Shown one piece after another: positions 7,588 to 16,768 of a DNA stretch of 40,092 nt (positions within the stretch are counted from its first letter, which is position 1; each line of letters begins with the position of its first letter). Under the pieces are notes generated by a model. It searched no databases. It saw only the letters and a list, made by a program, of their open reading frames with translations, and was not told the origin of the DNA. This DNA is from JANWYQ01 sp034432445 (lineage in GTDB: Bacteria > Chloroflexota > Anaerolineae > JAAEKA01), in assembly GCA_034432445.1 (NCBI GenBank), contig DAOUBX010000226.1:1-40092 (forward strand), written 5' to 3'. A program made the position numbers and the translations under genes.

Positions 7588-9762
7588 TTACCCTGTGATC
7601 AGCCAGCCTGCGACCTGGTAGGTCACTAGGCCGGCGAGCCAGGCCAGGATGAGCAGGTAGATGAAGCTGAAGGCCATCCAGCGGCTGCCGAACTCGGCCT
7701 TGAGCGCGGCCAGGGTGGCGACGCAGGGGGCGTAGAGCAGCACGAAGACCAGGAAGGCCAGCGCCGCCGCAGGCGTGAAGTGGGTCTGGAGGGCCTGGCT
7801 GAGGGCGGTGTCCGCCTGCGGTGGCTCGGCGGCCGCTAGATCGACGCCGGGGACAATGCTCAGCACGATGCGGACGGAGTCGACGAGCGCTTGGCCCAGA
7901 CCGACCACGATGCCGCGCAGGTCGACAGCCAGGTCGACTGGCTCAGGCGTCGGCGCGCCTTCGCTGCCCAAGTAGATCACGCTCATGCTGCTGACCACCA
8001 CCTCCTTGGCCACCAGACCGGTAGCTAGTGAGCCCGCGGCCTCCCAGTTGCCGAAGCCTAACGGCGTGAACGCCGGCGCGACCAGGCCGGCGGCGCGGCC
8101 AAACAGGCTTTCCTCAGCGTTTTGCACGCCGATGGGCAGGTTGAGCAGCGCCCAGACGATGATCGATGCAGCCAGGATCACCGTGGCGGCCTTGAGCACG
8201 AACTCTTCGCTGTGGCGCCACATGTGGGTGAGCAGGCCGCGCAGCGTGGGCAGGCGATAGGGTGGCAACTCCAGCACAAACAGCGAGTCGGCTGTCTGGG
8301 CGAACAGCGTGCGCCGGAACACCAGGCCCGACAGCACCGCCAGCGCGATGCCTAGTAGGTACAGGCCAAAGACGACAGCGGTCGTGTGTTGCGGGAAGAA
8401 GGCGGCGGCAAAGATCACGTACACCGGCAGCCGCGCTGCGCAAGACATCAGCGGCACCAGCAGGCCGGTGAGGATGCGATCACGGCGGTTTTCCAGGGTG
8501 CGGGTGGCGAGGACGCCGGGCACGTTGCAGCCGAAGCCGACGATCAGCGGAATGAAGGACTTGCCGTGTAGGCCCAGCAGGTGCATCAACCGGTCCATCA
8601 CGAAGGCTGCTCGCGCCATGTAGCCGCTGTCTTCCAGGATGGCCAGGCAGAAGTAGAGCACCAGCAGCACGGGCAGGAACATCAGCACGCCGCCTACGCC
8701 CGCCATGACGCCGTCAACCAGCAGCGAGATCAGCCAGGCCGGCGCGGCCAGGCGCGTCAGCAGCGCAGTCACCCAGTTGGCCGCCACGCCGTTGACCGTG
8801 GCGTCGATCCAGTCCACGAAGGGCGCCGAGGCGTCGGCGGTCAGCTTGAAGACGAGCGCCATCAACCCGAGGAAGATCGGCAAGCCCAGCACACGGTTGG
8901 CCACCACATCGTCGATGCGGTCGGTCAGGCTGCGTTGCTGCCCGCGACTGCGCTTGATGACCTGGTGCGCCACCCCGTGCACAAACCCATAACGCCGATC
9001 GGCGATCAACAGCTCGGGGTCGTCGCCGTAGAGCGCCTGGATGCGCCCGGCGGCCGCGCGCGCCTGGCGACGCAGCGCCTCAGCGGCCGGCGATGTTCCG
9101 AGCGTCTGATCGACGAGCTTGTCGCCTTCCAGGAGTTTCAGCGTTGTGTGGCGCGGGGCAGCCGGTTGCAGCAGCTCGATCACCTGCGGCTCCAGTCGCG
9201 CCAGATCCTGCTCGATCTCATCGCCGTAGTCCACGATCTTGGGCTGCGGCTGGGCTTCGGCGACAGCCTTGTGCAGCAGATCCTGCAAGCCCTGCCGCCG
9301 CGTGCCCACCGTGGGCACAACCGGAATACCGAGCAAGCGGCTGAGCAAGTCGACGTCGATCACTGTGCCCTCAGCCTCGGCCAGGTCCATCATGTTCAGG
9401 GCCAACGCCGTGGGCACGCCCAACTCCAGAACCTGCACCACCAGGTAGAGGTTACGCTCCAGGTTGGTGGCGTCGGCGACGACAATGGCCACGTCGGGCC
9501 GCTCCTCCAGGATGAAATCGCGGGCGATCACCTCTTCAAATGAGTGCGCGCTCAGGCTGTACGTGCCCGGTAGGTCGACCAGGGTGACCTCTGTGCCGTT
9601 CCAGCGCGCCGTGCCCGACTTGACGTCCACCGTCTTGCCCGGCCAGTTGCCCACGTGTTGCCGCGCGCCGGTGAGCGCGTTGAACACGGTGCTCTTGCCG
9701 GCGTTGGGGTTGCCGGCCAGCACCACAACCGGGCGATCGCGATGCTTAACGTTCGTCGCCAT
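7588..9762 (-). CDS. feoB: Ferrous iron transporter FeoB
   Basis: 724 residues, inner-membrane Fe(II) importer with an N-terminal GTPase. G1 is GNPNAGKST (about residues 17-25), G3 is DLPGTYSLS, and G4 is NMMD. The GTPase is followed by a helical GDP-dissociation-inhibitor region to about residue 270. The membrane part carries both Gate domains, with GFGCNVPGVLATRT and SCAARLPVYVIFAA, the segments expected to form the iron path. The C-terminal helices end with a Tyr/Gln-containing membrane segment. Its ATG lies inside the end of feoA (17-base overlap), so translation is probably coupled. Member of the feo operon transcribed from about 10.35 kb. Confidence 0.97.
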   Translation of the reverse strand: MATNVKHRDRPVVVLAGNPNAGKSTVFNALTGARQHVGNWPGKTVDVKSGTARWNGTEVTLVDLPGTYSLSAHSFEEVIARDFILEERPDVAIVVADATNLERNLYLVVQVLELGVPTALALNMMDLAEAEGTVIDVDLLSRLLGIPVVPTVGTRRQGLQDLLHKAVAEAQPQPKIVDYGDEIEQDLARLEPQVIELLQPAAPRHTTLKLLEGDKLVDQTLGTSPAAEALRRQARAAAGRIQALYGDDPELLIADRRYGFVHGVAHQVIKRSRGQQRSLTDRIDDVVANRVLGLPIFLGLMALVFKLTADASAPFVDWIDATVNGVAANWVTALLTRLAAPAWLISLLVDGVMAGVGGVLMFLPVLLVLYFCLAILEDSGYMARAAFVMDRLMHLLGLHGKSFIPLIVGFGCNVPGVLATRTLENRRDRILTGLLVPLMSCAARLPVYVIFAAAFFPQHTTAVVFGLYLLGIALAVLSGLVFRRTLFAQTADSLFVLELPPYRLPTLRGLLTHMWRHSEEFVLKAATVILAASIIVWALLNLPIGVQNAEESLFGRAAGLVAPAFTPLGFGNWEAAGSLATGLVAKEVVVSSMSVIYLGSEGAPTPEPVDLAVDLRGIVVGLGQALVDSVRIVLSIVPGVDLAAAEPPQADTALSQALQTHFTPAAALAFLVFVLLYAPCVATLAALKAEFGSRWMAFSFIYLLILAWLAGLVTYQVAGWLITG

Positions 9763-10144
9763 TGCGTCGTTCTTGGGCGGCGTTGCCCGCAGAGTCTGGT
9801 GCGTCGTTGTTACGGCGGGCCGAGCCGTCGGCGGTTGGGGGTTCCAGCCAGGCGAACCACCGCCTCCACCCGCGGCGACGTTTGTGGCAGTGTCGCCGTT
9901 CGGGGCAGGCGGCGCACGGCAGAGCTTCCACCGCGACCCGCGCAGCTTCGCTGCGCCGCAGCGAAAGCCGGTAGCCTTTGATCATGTACTCCACCGGATC
10001 GCCGAGTGGGGCCACGCGCACGACTTCCACCTCGGCGCCCGGCACCACGCCCATGTCGAGCAGCCGGCGGCGCAACGCGCCGTGGCCGCCTACCTCGCAG
10101 ATGGTGGCGCGCTCGCCGGGCCGCAGCTGGCTCAAGTCACTCAT
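9746..10144 (-). CDS. feoA: FeoA with Cys/Arg-rich C-terminal extension
   Basis: FeoA is a small SH3-like protein that binds and regulates FeoB. Residues 1-75 are a full FeoA domain (LRPGERATICEV, LLDMGVVPGAEVEVVR, IKGYRLSLRRSEA). Typical FeoA is about 75-85 residues; this one is 132. The extra tail begins with CAACPERRHCHKRRRGWRR, a possible metal site in a strongly basic helix, followed by a polar low-complexity end that overlaps the feoB start. The tail's role is unknown. The start overlaps the stop of a 43-residue ORF upstream. Confidence 0.9.
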   Translation of the reverse strand: MSDLSQLRPGERATICEVGGHGALRRRLLDMGVVPGAEVEVVRVAPLGDPVEYMIKGYRLSLRRSEAARVAVEALPCAACPERRHCHKRRRGWRRWFAWLEPPTADGSARRNNDAPDSAGNAAQERRNGDER

Positions 10145-10268
10145 CGGCTGCTACCTGCTCTCCCGCAGTAAAACGAGCGTTGATGTCGACGCTGCAGCCG
10201 GGCAACAGCACGAACGCAGCGTGCTGCCGGAGGCCGTACACGCCGTGGACTGCGCTCATCTCGTTCAT
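10137..10268 (-). CDS. Small ORF (43 aa) leading the feo operon
   Basis: A 43-residue reading frame starts at 10268 with MNEMSAVHGVYG and ends VAADE, with its TGA overlapping the first codons of feoA, as in coupled genes. A GAGGTGA Shine-Dalgarno lies a few bases before the ATG. It is the first frame on the predicted feo transcript, directly after a strong hairpin. There is a single cysteine and no recognised domain. It could be a leader peptide that controls feoA translation or a small Feo partner. I cannot assign a family. Confidence 0.5.
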   Translation of the reverse strand: MNEMSAVHGVYGLRQHAAFVLLPGCSVDINARFTAGEQVAADE

Positions 10269-10291
10269 CACACGTTCACCTCATATGGCCA

Positions 10292-10323
10292 CGGCAGGGC
10301 GATTGCGAAGAATCGCCCTGCCG
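10292..10323. promoter_or_regulatory. Perfect hairpin in the feo leader
   Basis: CGGCAGGGCGATT (10292-10304) is followed after six bases by its exact complement (10311-10323). It falls in the 5' untranslated leader of the feo transcript, 24 bases before the 43-residue ORF. No T run follows on either strand, so it is more likely a regulatory or stabilising structure than a terminator. Confidence 0.6.
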
Positions 10324-10354
10324 GTTGGCAACAAGAAGCCCTGTTGCTGGGCAG

Positions 10355-10380
10355 CAGTTTATCATGCCGGTAGTAAACTG
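10355..10380. promoter_or_regulatory. Candidate operator over the feo promoter
   Basis: CAGTTTA (10355-10361) and TAAACTG (10374-10380) form a 7-bp inverted repeat separated by 12 bases. It covers the -10 element and reaches the -35 element of the feo promoter, the right place for a repressor. It does not match the classical Fur or DtxR boxes I know. Confidence 0.4.
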
Positions 10381-10384
10381 TCAA
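10356..10384 (-). promoter_or_regulatory. Promoter of the feo operon
   Basis: On the minus strand TTGACA (10384-10379), 17-base spacer, TAAACT (10361-10356). Predicted start of transcription is near 10349, giving a leader of about 80 bases before the 43-residue ORF. Confidence 0.65.
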
Positions 10385-10420
10385 CGCTGTGCGGGATCGT
10401 CTGGGGGGATGCGCCCTTTC

Positions 10421-10449
10421 TTGACAGGAACGCCCGAAGCGGATATCCT
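10421..10449 (+). promoter_or_regulatory. Promoter of the MOSC gene
   Basis: Consensus TTGACA (10421-10426), 17-base spacer, TATCCT (10444-10449). It is divergent from the feo promoter and gives a leader of about 45 bases. It may also feed the molybdenum hydroxylase genes that follow. Confidence 0.75.
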
Positions 10450-10502
10450 GACAGCACAACCTCTGCTGCAGTGTGCTTCACTTGCGCGCGAAAGGATTGC
10501 CT

Positions 10503-10946
10503 ATGCCAACCCACGGCAACCTAGTGAGCATCGTCTACAGCCCGCAGCCGGGCAGCTATAACCGCAAAGCCCTGGCCGAAGCTATCCTCGTGGCCGGCTA
10601 CGGCATCGAAGGCGACCGCAAGGGCGGACATCCCAATCGCAACTTGAACATGATGGATCAGGAGATGCTGCGCATGTTGGCTGCTGAGGGCTATCCCACC
10701 GGCCCCGGCGTGCTGGGCGAGAACCTGATCGTCAGCGGCGTCAACTTGACCGCCCTGCCCGCAGGAACGCGCCTGCGTATCGGCTTGGAGGCCGAGGTCG
10801 AGGTGGTGCGCCTGCGCGAGCCTTGCTACAAGTTGACTGCGCTCGACCCGCGCATGCCCGACGCCGTGATCGGCCGCGTCGGCGTGATGGCCCGCGTCGT
10901 CGAGAGCGGCGTGATTCGCGTCGGTGATGCCGTGGCGACCATCTGA
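10503..10946 (+). CDS. MOSC domain-containing protein
   Basis: 147 residues, a stand-alone MOSC domain. MOSC domains bind sulfur or the molybdenum cofactor through a conserved cysteine and occur in cofactor sulfurases, mARC and YiiM-type proteins. IEGDRKGG, GPGVLGENLIVSGVNLTALP and the key cysteine in LREPCYKL (near residue 108) are all present. ATG at 10503 is supported by GAAAGGA seven bases upstream. It is followed on the same strand, after 95 bases, by the molybdenum hydroxylase genes. A role in delivering or modifying the cofactor for that enzyme is plausible but only inferred. Confidence 0.88.
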   Translation: MPTHGNLVSIVYSPQPGSYNRKALAEAILVAGYGIEGDRKGGHPNRNLNMMDQEMLRMLAAEGYPTGPGVLGENLIVSGVNLTALPAGTRLRIGLEAEVEVVRLREPCYKLTALDPRMPDAVIGRVGVMARVVESGVIRVGDAVATI

Positions 10947-11041
10947 AGTCACACGGCCCCGAGCATCACGGTGCACCTTTCCGGCAGCCTGTCATGGGAA
11001 GACATTCGGTACCCGACACGACTCCTAGCTGAGACCAAACC

Positions 11042-12523
11042 ATGTGGCATACCTACTACCAACCGACAACGTTGTCTGAGGCGCTGGCCCTGCTAAGCCA
11101 GCACGGCGAGCAAGCGCGCGTCATCGCCGGCGGCACCGATCTGCTCATCGAGCTGGAGCGCGGGGTGCGCCGCCAGCAGATATTGATCGACATCACCCGC
11201 GTGGCAGGGCTAGACGGCATCAGCGTCGATGGGGACGAGATCGCCCTTGGCCCCTTGGTGACGCACAACGACGTGGTGGCCTCGTCGCTGCTGGTGGAGC
11301 GCGCCTTTCCGCTGGCCCAGGCATGCTGGGAGGTCGGCGCGCCGCAGATCCGCAACCGCGGCACCGTGGCCGGCAACTTGATCACTGCCAGCCCGGCCAA
11401 CGACACCATCACCCCCCTCTGGGCGCTGGACGGCGCGGTGACCCTGGCCAGCCAGCAGCGTGGGGAACGCCGCCTCCCCTTTGACCAGTTCTTCCTGGGC
11501 GTGCGTCGCACCGCCATGCAGCCGGACGAGCTGCTGGTCGCCGTCCACCTGCGCGGTCTGCCGGCCCACGCCCGCGGCGCGTTCATCAAGCTGGGCCTGC
11601 GCCGCGCCCAAGCGATCTCGCTGGTGAATGTGGCGGTGGTCGTGGAGTTCCCTGAGTTCCTCCAGTTCCCCGGAAACTTCAAGTTTCCGGGGAACTGGAG
11701 GGTGGCCCGCGCCCGCATCACCCTGGGCGCCGTGGCCCCCACCATCGTGCGCGTCGAGGTGGCTGAGGCCAGCCTTGTCGGCCAGACCCTGAACGACGCC
11801 AGCATCGCCGCGGCCGCTGAGCTGGCCGCCCAGGCCGCCCGCCCCATCGACGACCTGCGCGCCAGCGCCGACTACCGCCGCGCCATGGTGCGCGTGCTGG
11901 TCGAGCGTGCCCTGCGCCAACTGCGCGCCGGCACCGAGCGCGCTAGCTGGCCCGCCAACCCCGTCCTGCTCCGGTTTCCGGTAAACGGTGATCGGTTATC
12001 GGTAATCAGTGATCATTTACCCGCCACCGTTCACCGTTCACCGTTCACCGATCACCGTTCACCGATCACCCTCACCCTCAACGGCCATCCTACAACCCTG
12101 GAAAACGCGGCGGGCAAGACCCTGCTGCGCGCGCTGCGCGAGGATGGGCACATGACCGGCGTGAAGGAGGGCTGCGCCGAGGGCGAGTGTGGCGCCTGCA
12201 CGGTCTGGCTGGACGGCCTGGCCGTGATGGCCTGCCTGGTGCCGGCCGAGCGCGCCGCCGGCTGCGACGTGGTGACGGTGGAAGGGCTGGCCCGCAACGG
12301 CGACCTGCACCCGGTCCAGTCGGCTTTCATCGCCGAGGGCGCGGTGCAGTGCGGCTATTGTACGCCCGGCCTGCTGATGTCCGGCGCCATGCTGCTGCAC
12401 GAGCGGCCTGACCCCTCCCTGGCCGACATCCAACAGGCCCTGGCCGGCAACCTGTGCCGCTGCACCGGCTATGCCAAGGTCGTGGCGGCGATTGAGAAGG
12501 CAAGCAAGCAGGTAGACAAGTAG
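11042..12523 (+). CDS. Molybdenum hydroxylase FAD and 2Fe-2S subunit fusion (xanthine dehydrogenase family)
   Basis: 493 residues joining two electron-transfer modules. Residues 1-290 are the CoxM-type FAD domain, with VIAGGTDLLIELERG, IRNRGTVAGNLITASPAND and the SCO-type C-terminal FAD fold. Residues 345-485 hold both 2Fe-2S clusters: CAEGECGAC, then CGYCTPG and NLCRCTGY. The order FAD then 2Fe-2S in one chain replaces two separate genes of many relatives. Two stretches are foreign to the family: residues ~200-219, coded by a perfect palindrome, and the inter-domain linker ~314-343, coded by inverted heptamer arrays. The stop codon comes from a GTAGACAA array. The molybdopterin subunit follows. 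Confidence 0.93.
   Translation: MWHTYYQPTTLSEALALLSQHGEQARVIAGGTDLLIELERGVRRQQILIDITRVAGLDGISVDGDEIALGPLVTHNDVVASSLLVERAFPLAQACWEVGAPQIRNRGTVAGNLITASPANDTITPLWALDGAVTLASQQRGERRLPFDQFFLGVRRTAMQPDELLVAVHLRGLPAHARGAFIKLGLRRAQAISLVNVAVVVEFPEFLQFPGNFKFPGNWRVARARITLGAVAPTIVRVEVAEASLVGQTLNDASIAAAAELAAQAARPIDDLRASADYRRAMVRVLVERALRQLRAGTERASWPANPVLLRFPVNGDRLSVISDHLPATVHRSPFTDHRSPITLTLNGHPTTLENAAGKTLLRALREDGHMTGVKEGCAEGECGACTVWLDGLAVMACLVPAERAAGCDVVTVEGLARNGDLHPVQSAFIAEGAVQCGYCTPGLLMSGAMLLHERPDPSLADIQQALAGNLCRCTGYAKVVAAIEKASKQVDK
11643..11698. repeat. In-frame palindrome inside the FAD subunit
   Basis: Bases 11662-11679 and 11681-11698 are perfect 18-bp inverted repeats around one base. They are preceded by GAGTTCCCT-like tandem units, the same motif found in the galK-galE spacer. 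The segment codes a Phe/Pro/Gly-rich stretch with no counterpart I know in the family. Confidence 0.8.
11983..12070. repeat. Inverted heptamer arrays in the FAD/2Fe-2S linker
   Basis: The left side has 7-mers GGTGATC, GGTTATC, GGTAATC and AGTGATC. The right side has about six 7-mers of ACCGTTC or ACCGATC, which are complementary to them. They lie in frame in the linker joining the FAD and iron-sulfur domains. Confidence 0.75.
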
Positions 12524-12596
12524 ACAAGTAGACAAGGAAGAAGTAGACAAGGGCACGCATCCTTTTGCCTTGTCTACTCGTTTCCTCGTCTACCCC
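12511..12596. repeat. GTAGACAA array with inverted copies
   Basis: Three adjacent GTAGACAA units and a fourth at 12543-12550, then CTTGTCTAC at 12569-12577 and a related unit near 12590, in inverted orientation. The first unit codes Val-Asp-Lys and the second supplies the TAG stop of the FAD/2Fe-2S gene. The same unit and the same ending occur at the GH36 alpha-galactosidase. Confidence 0.8.
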
Positions 12597-12614
12597 TTTC
12601 ACAAGGAACCAACC

Positions 12615-14879
<2,265 letters not shown>

Positions 14880-14900
14880 CGTTGCGTTCGGAGGAAAACG

Positions 14901-15107
14901 ATGCGCCAAGTAATTGTGTACCGAGGCGAGGATGGTTTCTGGGTGTCGGAATGCCCAAGTCTGCCGGGCTGCATCAGTCAAGGCATGACCCGTGAGGAAG
15001 CAATTCGCAACATTAAAGAAGCAATTGATCTATACGTGGAGGCGTTGGAGGAAGACGGGTTGCCGGTGCCTGAAGAACACTTCGATCTGCTGGCGGTTGC
15101 CGTATGA
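14901..15107 (+). CDS. hicB: HicB-like antitoxin
   Basis: 68 residues, the short HicB form with the partial RNase H-like fold only. ECPSLPGCISQGMTREEAI is the family core. There is no C-terminal DNA-binding helix, so it may neutralise HicA without acting as a strong repressor. GGAGG lies six bases before the ATG. It begins 21 bases after the molybdopterin subunit and its stop overlaps the hicA start (ATGA), so the order is antitoxin then toxin, reversed from the classical hicAB. Confidence 0.9.
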   Translation: MRQVIVYRGEDGFWVSECPSLPGCISQGMTREEAIRNIKEAIDLYVEALEEDGLPVPEEHFDLLAVAV

Positions 15108-15325
15108 GCAAGCTGCCTGAGATCTCAGGATGGGACTGCGCGCAGGCGTTGACTCGTGTGGGATTCTATCTCAAGCGACAGACCGGTAGCCACATGGTGA
15201 TGCGCCGCGACGATCCATTTGCTCAGGTTGTAGTGCCGAACCACCGCGTGCTCGACCGCGGCACGCTGCGAGCAATCATCCGGCAGGCAGGGTTGAGCGC
15301 CGCTGAATTCCTGGAATTGCTGTGA
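15104..15325 (+). CDS. hicA: HicA-like mRNA interferase toxin
   Basis: 73 residues with a dsRBD-like fold. The catalytic histidine is in TGSHMVMRRDD (about residue 30), preceded by GFYLKRQ, and PNHRVLDRGTLRAIIRQAGLS is the usual C-terminal half. HicA cleaves mRNA unless bound by HicB. It overlaps hicB by four bases, and its own stop overlaps the GTG start of yqeB. The pair therefore sits as a translationally linked insert inside the molybdenum hydroxylase operon. All expected residues are present, so it is probably active. Confidence 0.9.
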   Translation: MSKLPEISGWDCAQALTRVGFYLKRQTGSHMVMRRDDPFAQVVVPNHRVLDRGTLRAIIRQAGLSAAEFLELL

Positions 15326-16143
15326 ACAGTATCGCTGTTCCTGAAGACTGGCATGTGCTGGTGCGCGGCGCCGGCGACCTGGCCAGCGGTGTGGCCTGGC
15401 GGCTGCATCAGTGCGGCTTTCCTGTGATCATGACAGAGCTGGCCGCGCCGCTGGTGGTGCGCCGCACGGTGGCCTTCGCCGAGGCCGTGTTTGCCGGCGA
15501 GACCTTTGTGCAGGGCACGCGCGCGCGCCGCGCGGCCGATGTTGACGAGGCGCGGCGGCTGCTGGCCGAGGGCGTCATCCCCGTGCTGGTCGATCCGGCT
15601 GCGGCCTGTCGGGCTGAGCTGCGCCCTGCGGTGCTGGTGGACGCCATCATGGCCAAGGTGAATACCGGCACGACCATCGACGACGCGCCGCTGGTGATTG
15701 CGCTAGGGCCGGGCTTCATCGCCGGGCTGGATTGCCATGCGGTCGTCGAGACCAACCGCGGCCACGACCTGGGGCGGGTGATCTGGCAGGGGCCGGCCGA
15801 GCCGGATACCAAGGTGCCGGGGGAGATCGGCGGCTACCGCGGGGCCCGGGTGCTGCGCGCGCCGGCCGACGGTCACGTCCAGGCCCATGCGCACATCGGC
15901 GAGCGCGTCCACGAAGGCCAGCTCATCGCGCGTGTGAACGGCGCGCCGCTCGTAGCGCCCTTTGACGGCGTGCTGCGTGGCATCGTGCATCCCAGCGTGG
16001 CGGTGTACACCGGCATGAAGATCGGCGACCTGGACGCGCGCGCCGAACCCCGCTATTGCTTTACGATCTCTGATAAGTCGCTGGCGATTGCTGGGGGGGT
16101 GTTGGAGGCCGTGCTCACCTGGTTGGCTAGCCGGTCGGTGTAG
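15322..16143 (+). CDS. yqeB: YqeB, selenium-dependent molybdenum hydroxylase accessory protein
   Basis: 273 residues. LVRGAGDLASGVAWRLHQCGFPV at the N-terminus is the Rossmann-like opening of the YqeB (EF2563-type) family. TELAAPLVVRRTVAFAEAVF and ALGPGFIAGLDCHAVVETNRGHDLGRVIW are its strongest signatures. A biotinyl-like half-barrel (residues ~175-235, APADGHVQ...GERVHEGQLIA) follows. YqeB is encoded with molybdenum hydroxylases that carry a labile selenium and is thought to act in maturation of that cofactor. GTG start overlaps the hicA stop. Its 3' end overlaps a convergent gene by 17 bases. Confidence 0.9.
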   Translation: MNSIAVPEDWHVLVRGAGDLASGVAWRLHQCGFPVIMTELAAPLVVRRTVAFAEAVFAGETFVQGTRARRAADVDEARRLLAEGVIPVLVDPAAACRAELRPAVLVDAIMAKVNTGTTIDDAPLVIALGPGFIAGLDCHAVVETNRGHDLGRVIWQGPAEPDTKVPGEIGGYRGARVLRAPADGHVQAHAHIGERVHEGQLIARVNGAPLVAPFDGVLRGIVHPSVAVYTGMKIGDLDARAEPRYCFTISDKSLAIAGGVLEAVLTWLASRSV

Positions 16144-16501
16144 CCGGCCTCAGATGCGCACTGCAGTAGGGGCAATCAGCGCTTTCTGTGCCGGTCCACT
16201 GCACAGTCGAGACGCTCAGCGGCGCGCCGCAGTGGGGGCATTTGCTGGGCAGCCAGTCGGTGCGCCGCTGCGTGGCCTGGCGCTGCTCCGCCTGGCGCTT
16301 GATGACCCACCACATCAGTGCATGGGTCAGGCCACTGATGGCCGATAGGACCAGGATGCCCGGCCAGAACCAGTCCTGCCAAAACAGGATGGCCAATCCG
16401 ATCAGCCAGATGGCCGACTGAACCTGCTGCCAGGGCATCGGCAACTCCGGTTCGTCATCTTGAGTGGCGTTCTTCTTGACATCGGTGTTTTCGTCTGACA
16501 T
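16127..16501 (-). CDS. Small membrane protein with C-terminal zinc ribbon
   Basis: 124 residues. An acidic N-terminus is followed by a hydrophobic hairpin (about residues 32-70, SAIWLIGLAILFWQDWFWPG then LVLSAISGLTHALMWWVI). A basic linker and a zinc ribbon with CPHCG and CPYC follow. Such 2-TM plus zinc-ribbon proteins are common and mostly uncharacterised. The ATG at 16501 has GGAG six bases upstream; an upstream extension would run into a palindromic repeat. Last gene of a minus-strand group with the ArsR-type regulator and deoxynucleoside kinase. Confidence 0.72.
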   Translation of the reverse strand: MSDENTDVKKNATQDDEPELPMPWQQVQSAIWLIGLAILFWQDWFWPGILVLSAISGLTHALMWWVIKRQAEQRQATQRRTDWLPSKCPHCGAPLSVSTVQWTGTESADCPYCSAHLRPATPTG

Positions 16502-16572
16502 AGTGATCTCCGGCGTGGCTCGTTCGGGAGATTGGGAACCATCCCGGAGAGACCGGCCACAGCTCAAGGTCA

Positions 16573-16604
16573 GACCTTCGAGGTTCCCGAAAACCTCGAA
16601 GGTC
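16573..16604. repeat. Palindrome, TTCGAGGTT family
   Basis: GACCTTCGAGGTT (16573-16585) pairs perfectly with 16592-16604 around CCCGAA. The loop resembles those of the palindromes at 28440, 33058 and 34644, and a smaller version with CGAGG arms lies at 19788-19807. Confidence 0.7.
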
Positions 16605-16696
16605 GTATGGCCATGCCTCCAGCTCGATCTCGTCGCGGATAGGGATGCCGTCGTTGCCAATCAGGGGTATCTGTGGTTTGATCTGCCGTGAGCGAG

Positions 16697-16768
16697 TCAC
16701 GGCTTTGCGGTGGACCGCTGCCAGGCAGAAGCCGCGTGGTCCAGGTACAGGCTGCGCGGATCGGTCAT
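16697..16768 (-). pseudogene. 23-residue ORF coupled to the ArsR-type gene; possible class V aminotransferase start
   Basis: The ATG at 16768 overlaps the stop of the ArsR/DUF2087 gene (ATGA). The frame begins MTDPRSLYLDHAASAWQR and ends five residues later. YLDHAASAW resembles the first strand of cysteine desulfurases and other class V aminotransferases (YLDNAAT). No clear continuation is visible in other frames down to 16502. The match is only about ten residues, so this is a weak call: a decayed gene start or a chance small ORF. Confidence 0.3.

Noticed and set aside
10268..10459. 63-residue minus-strand frame upstream of feoA
   Set aside because: It covers the predicted divergent promoters and the leader hairpin, and has no ribosome site.
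10947..11041. Possible molybdenum-cofactor riboswitch before the hydroxylase genes
   Set aside because: Only 95 bases are available and I could not find the conserved helices of the Moco motif by eye. A covariance search would decide.
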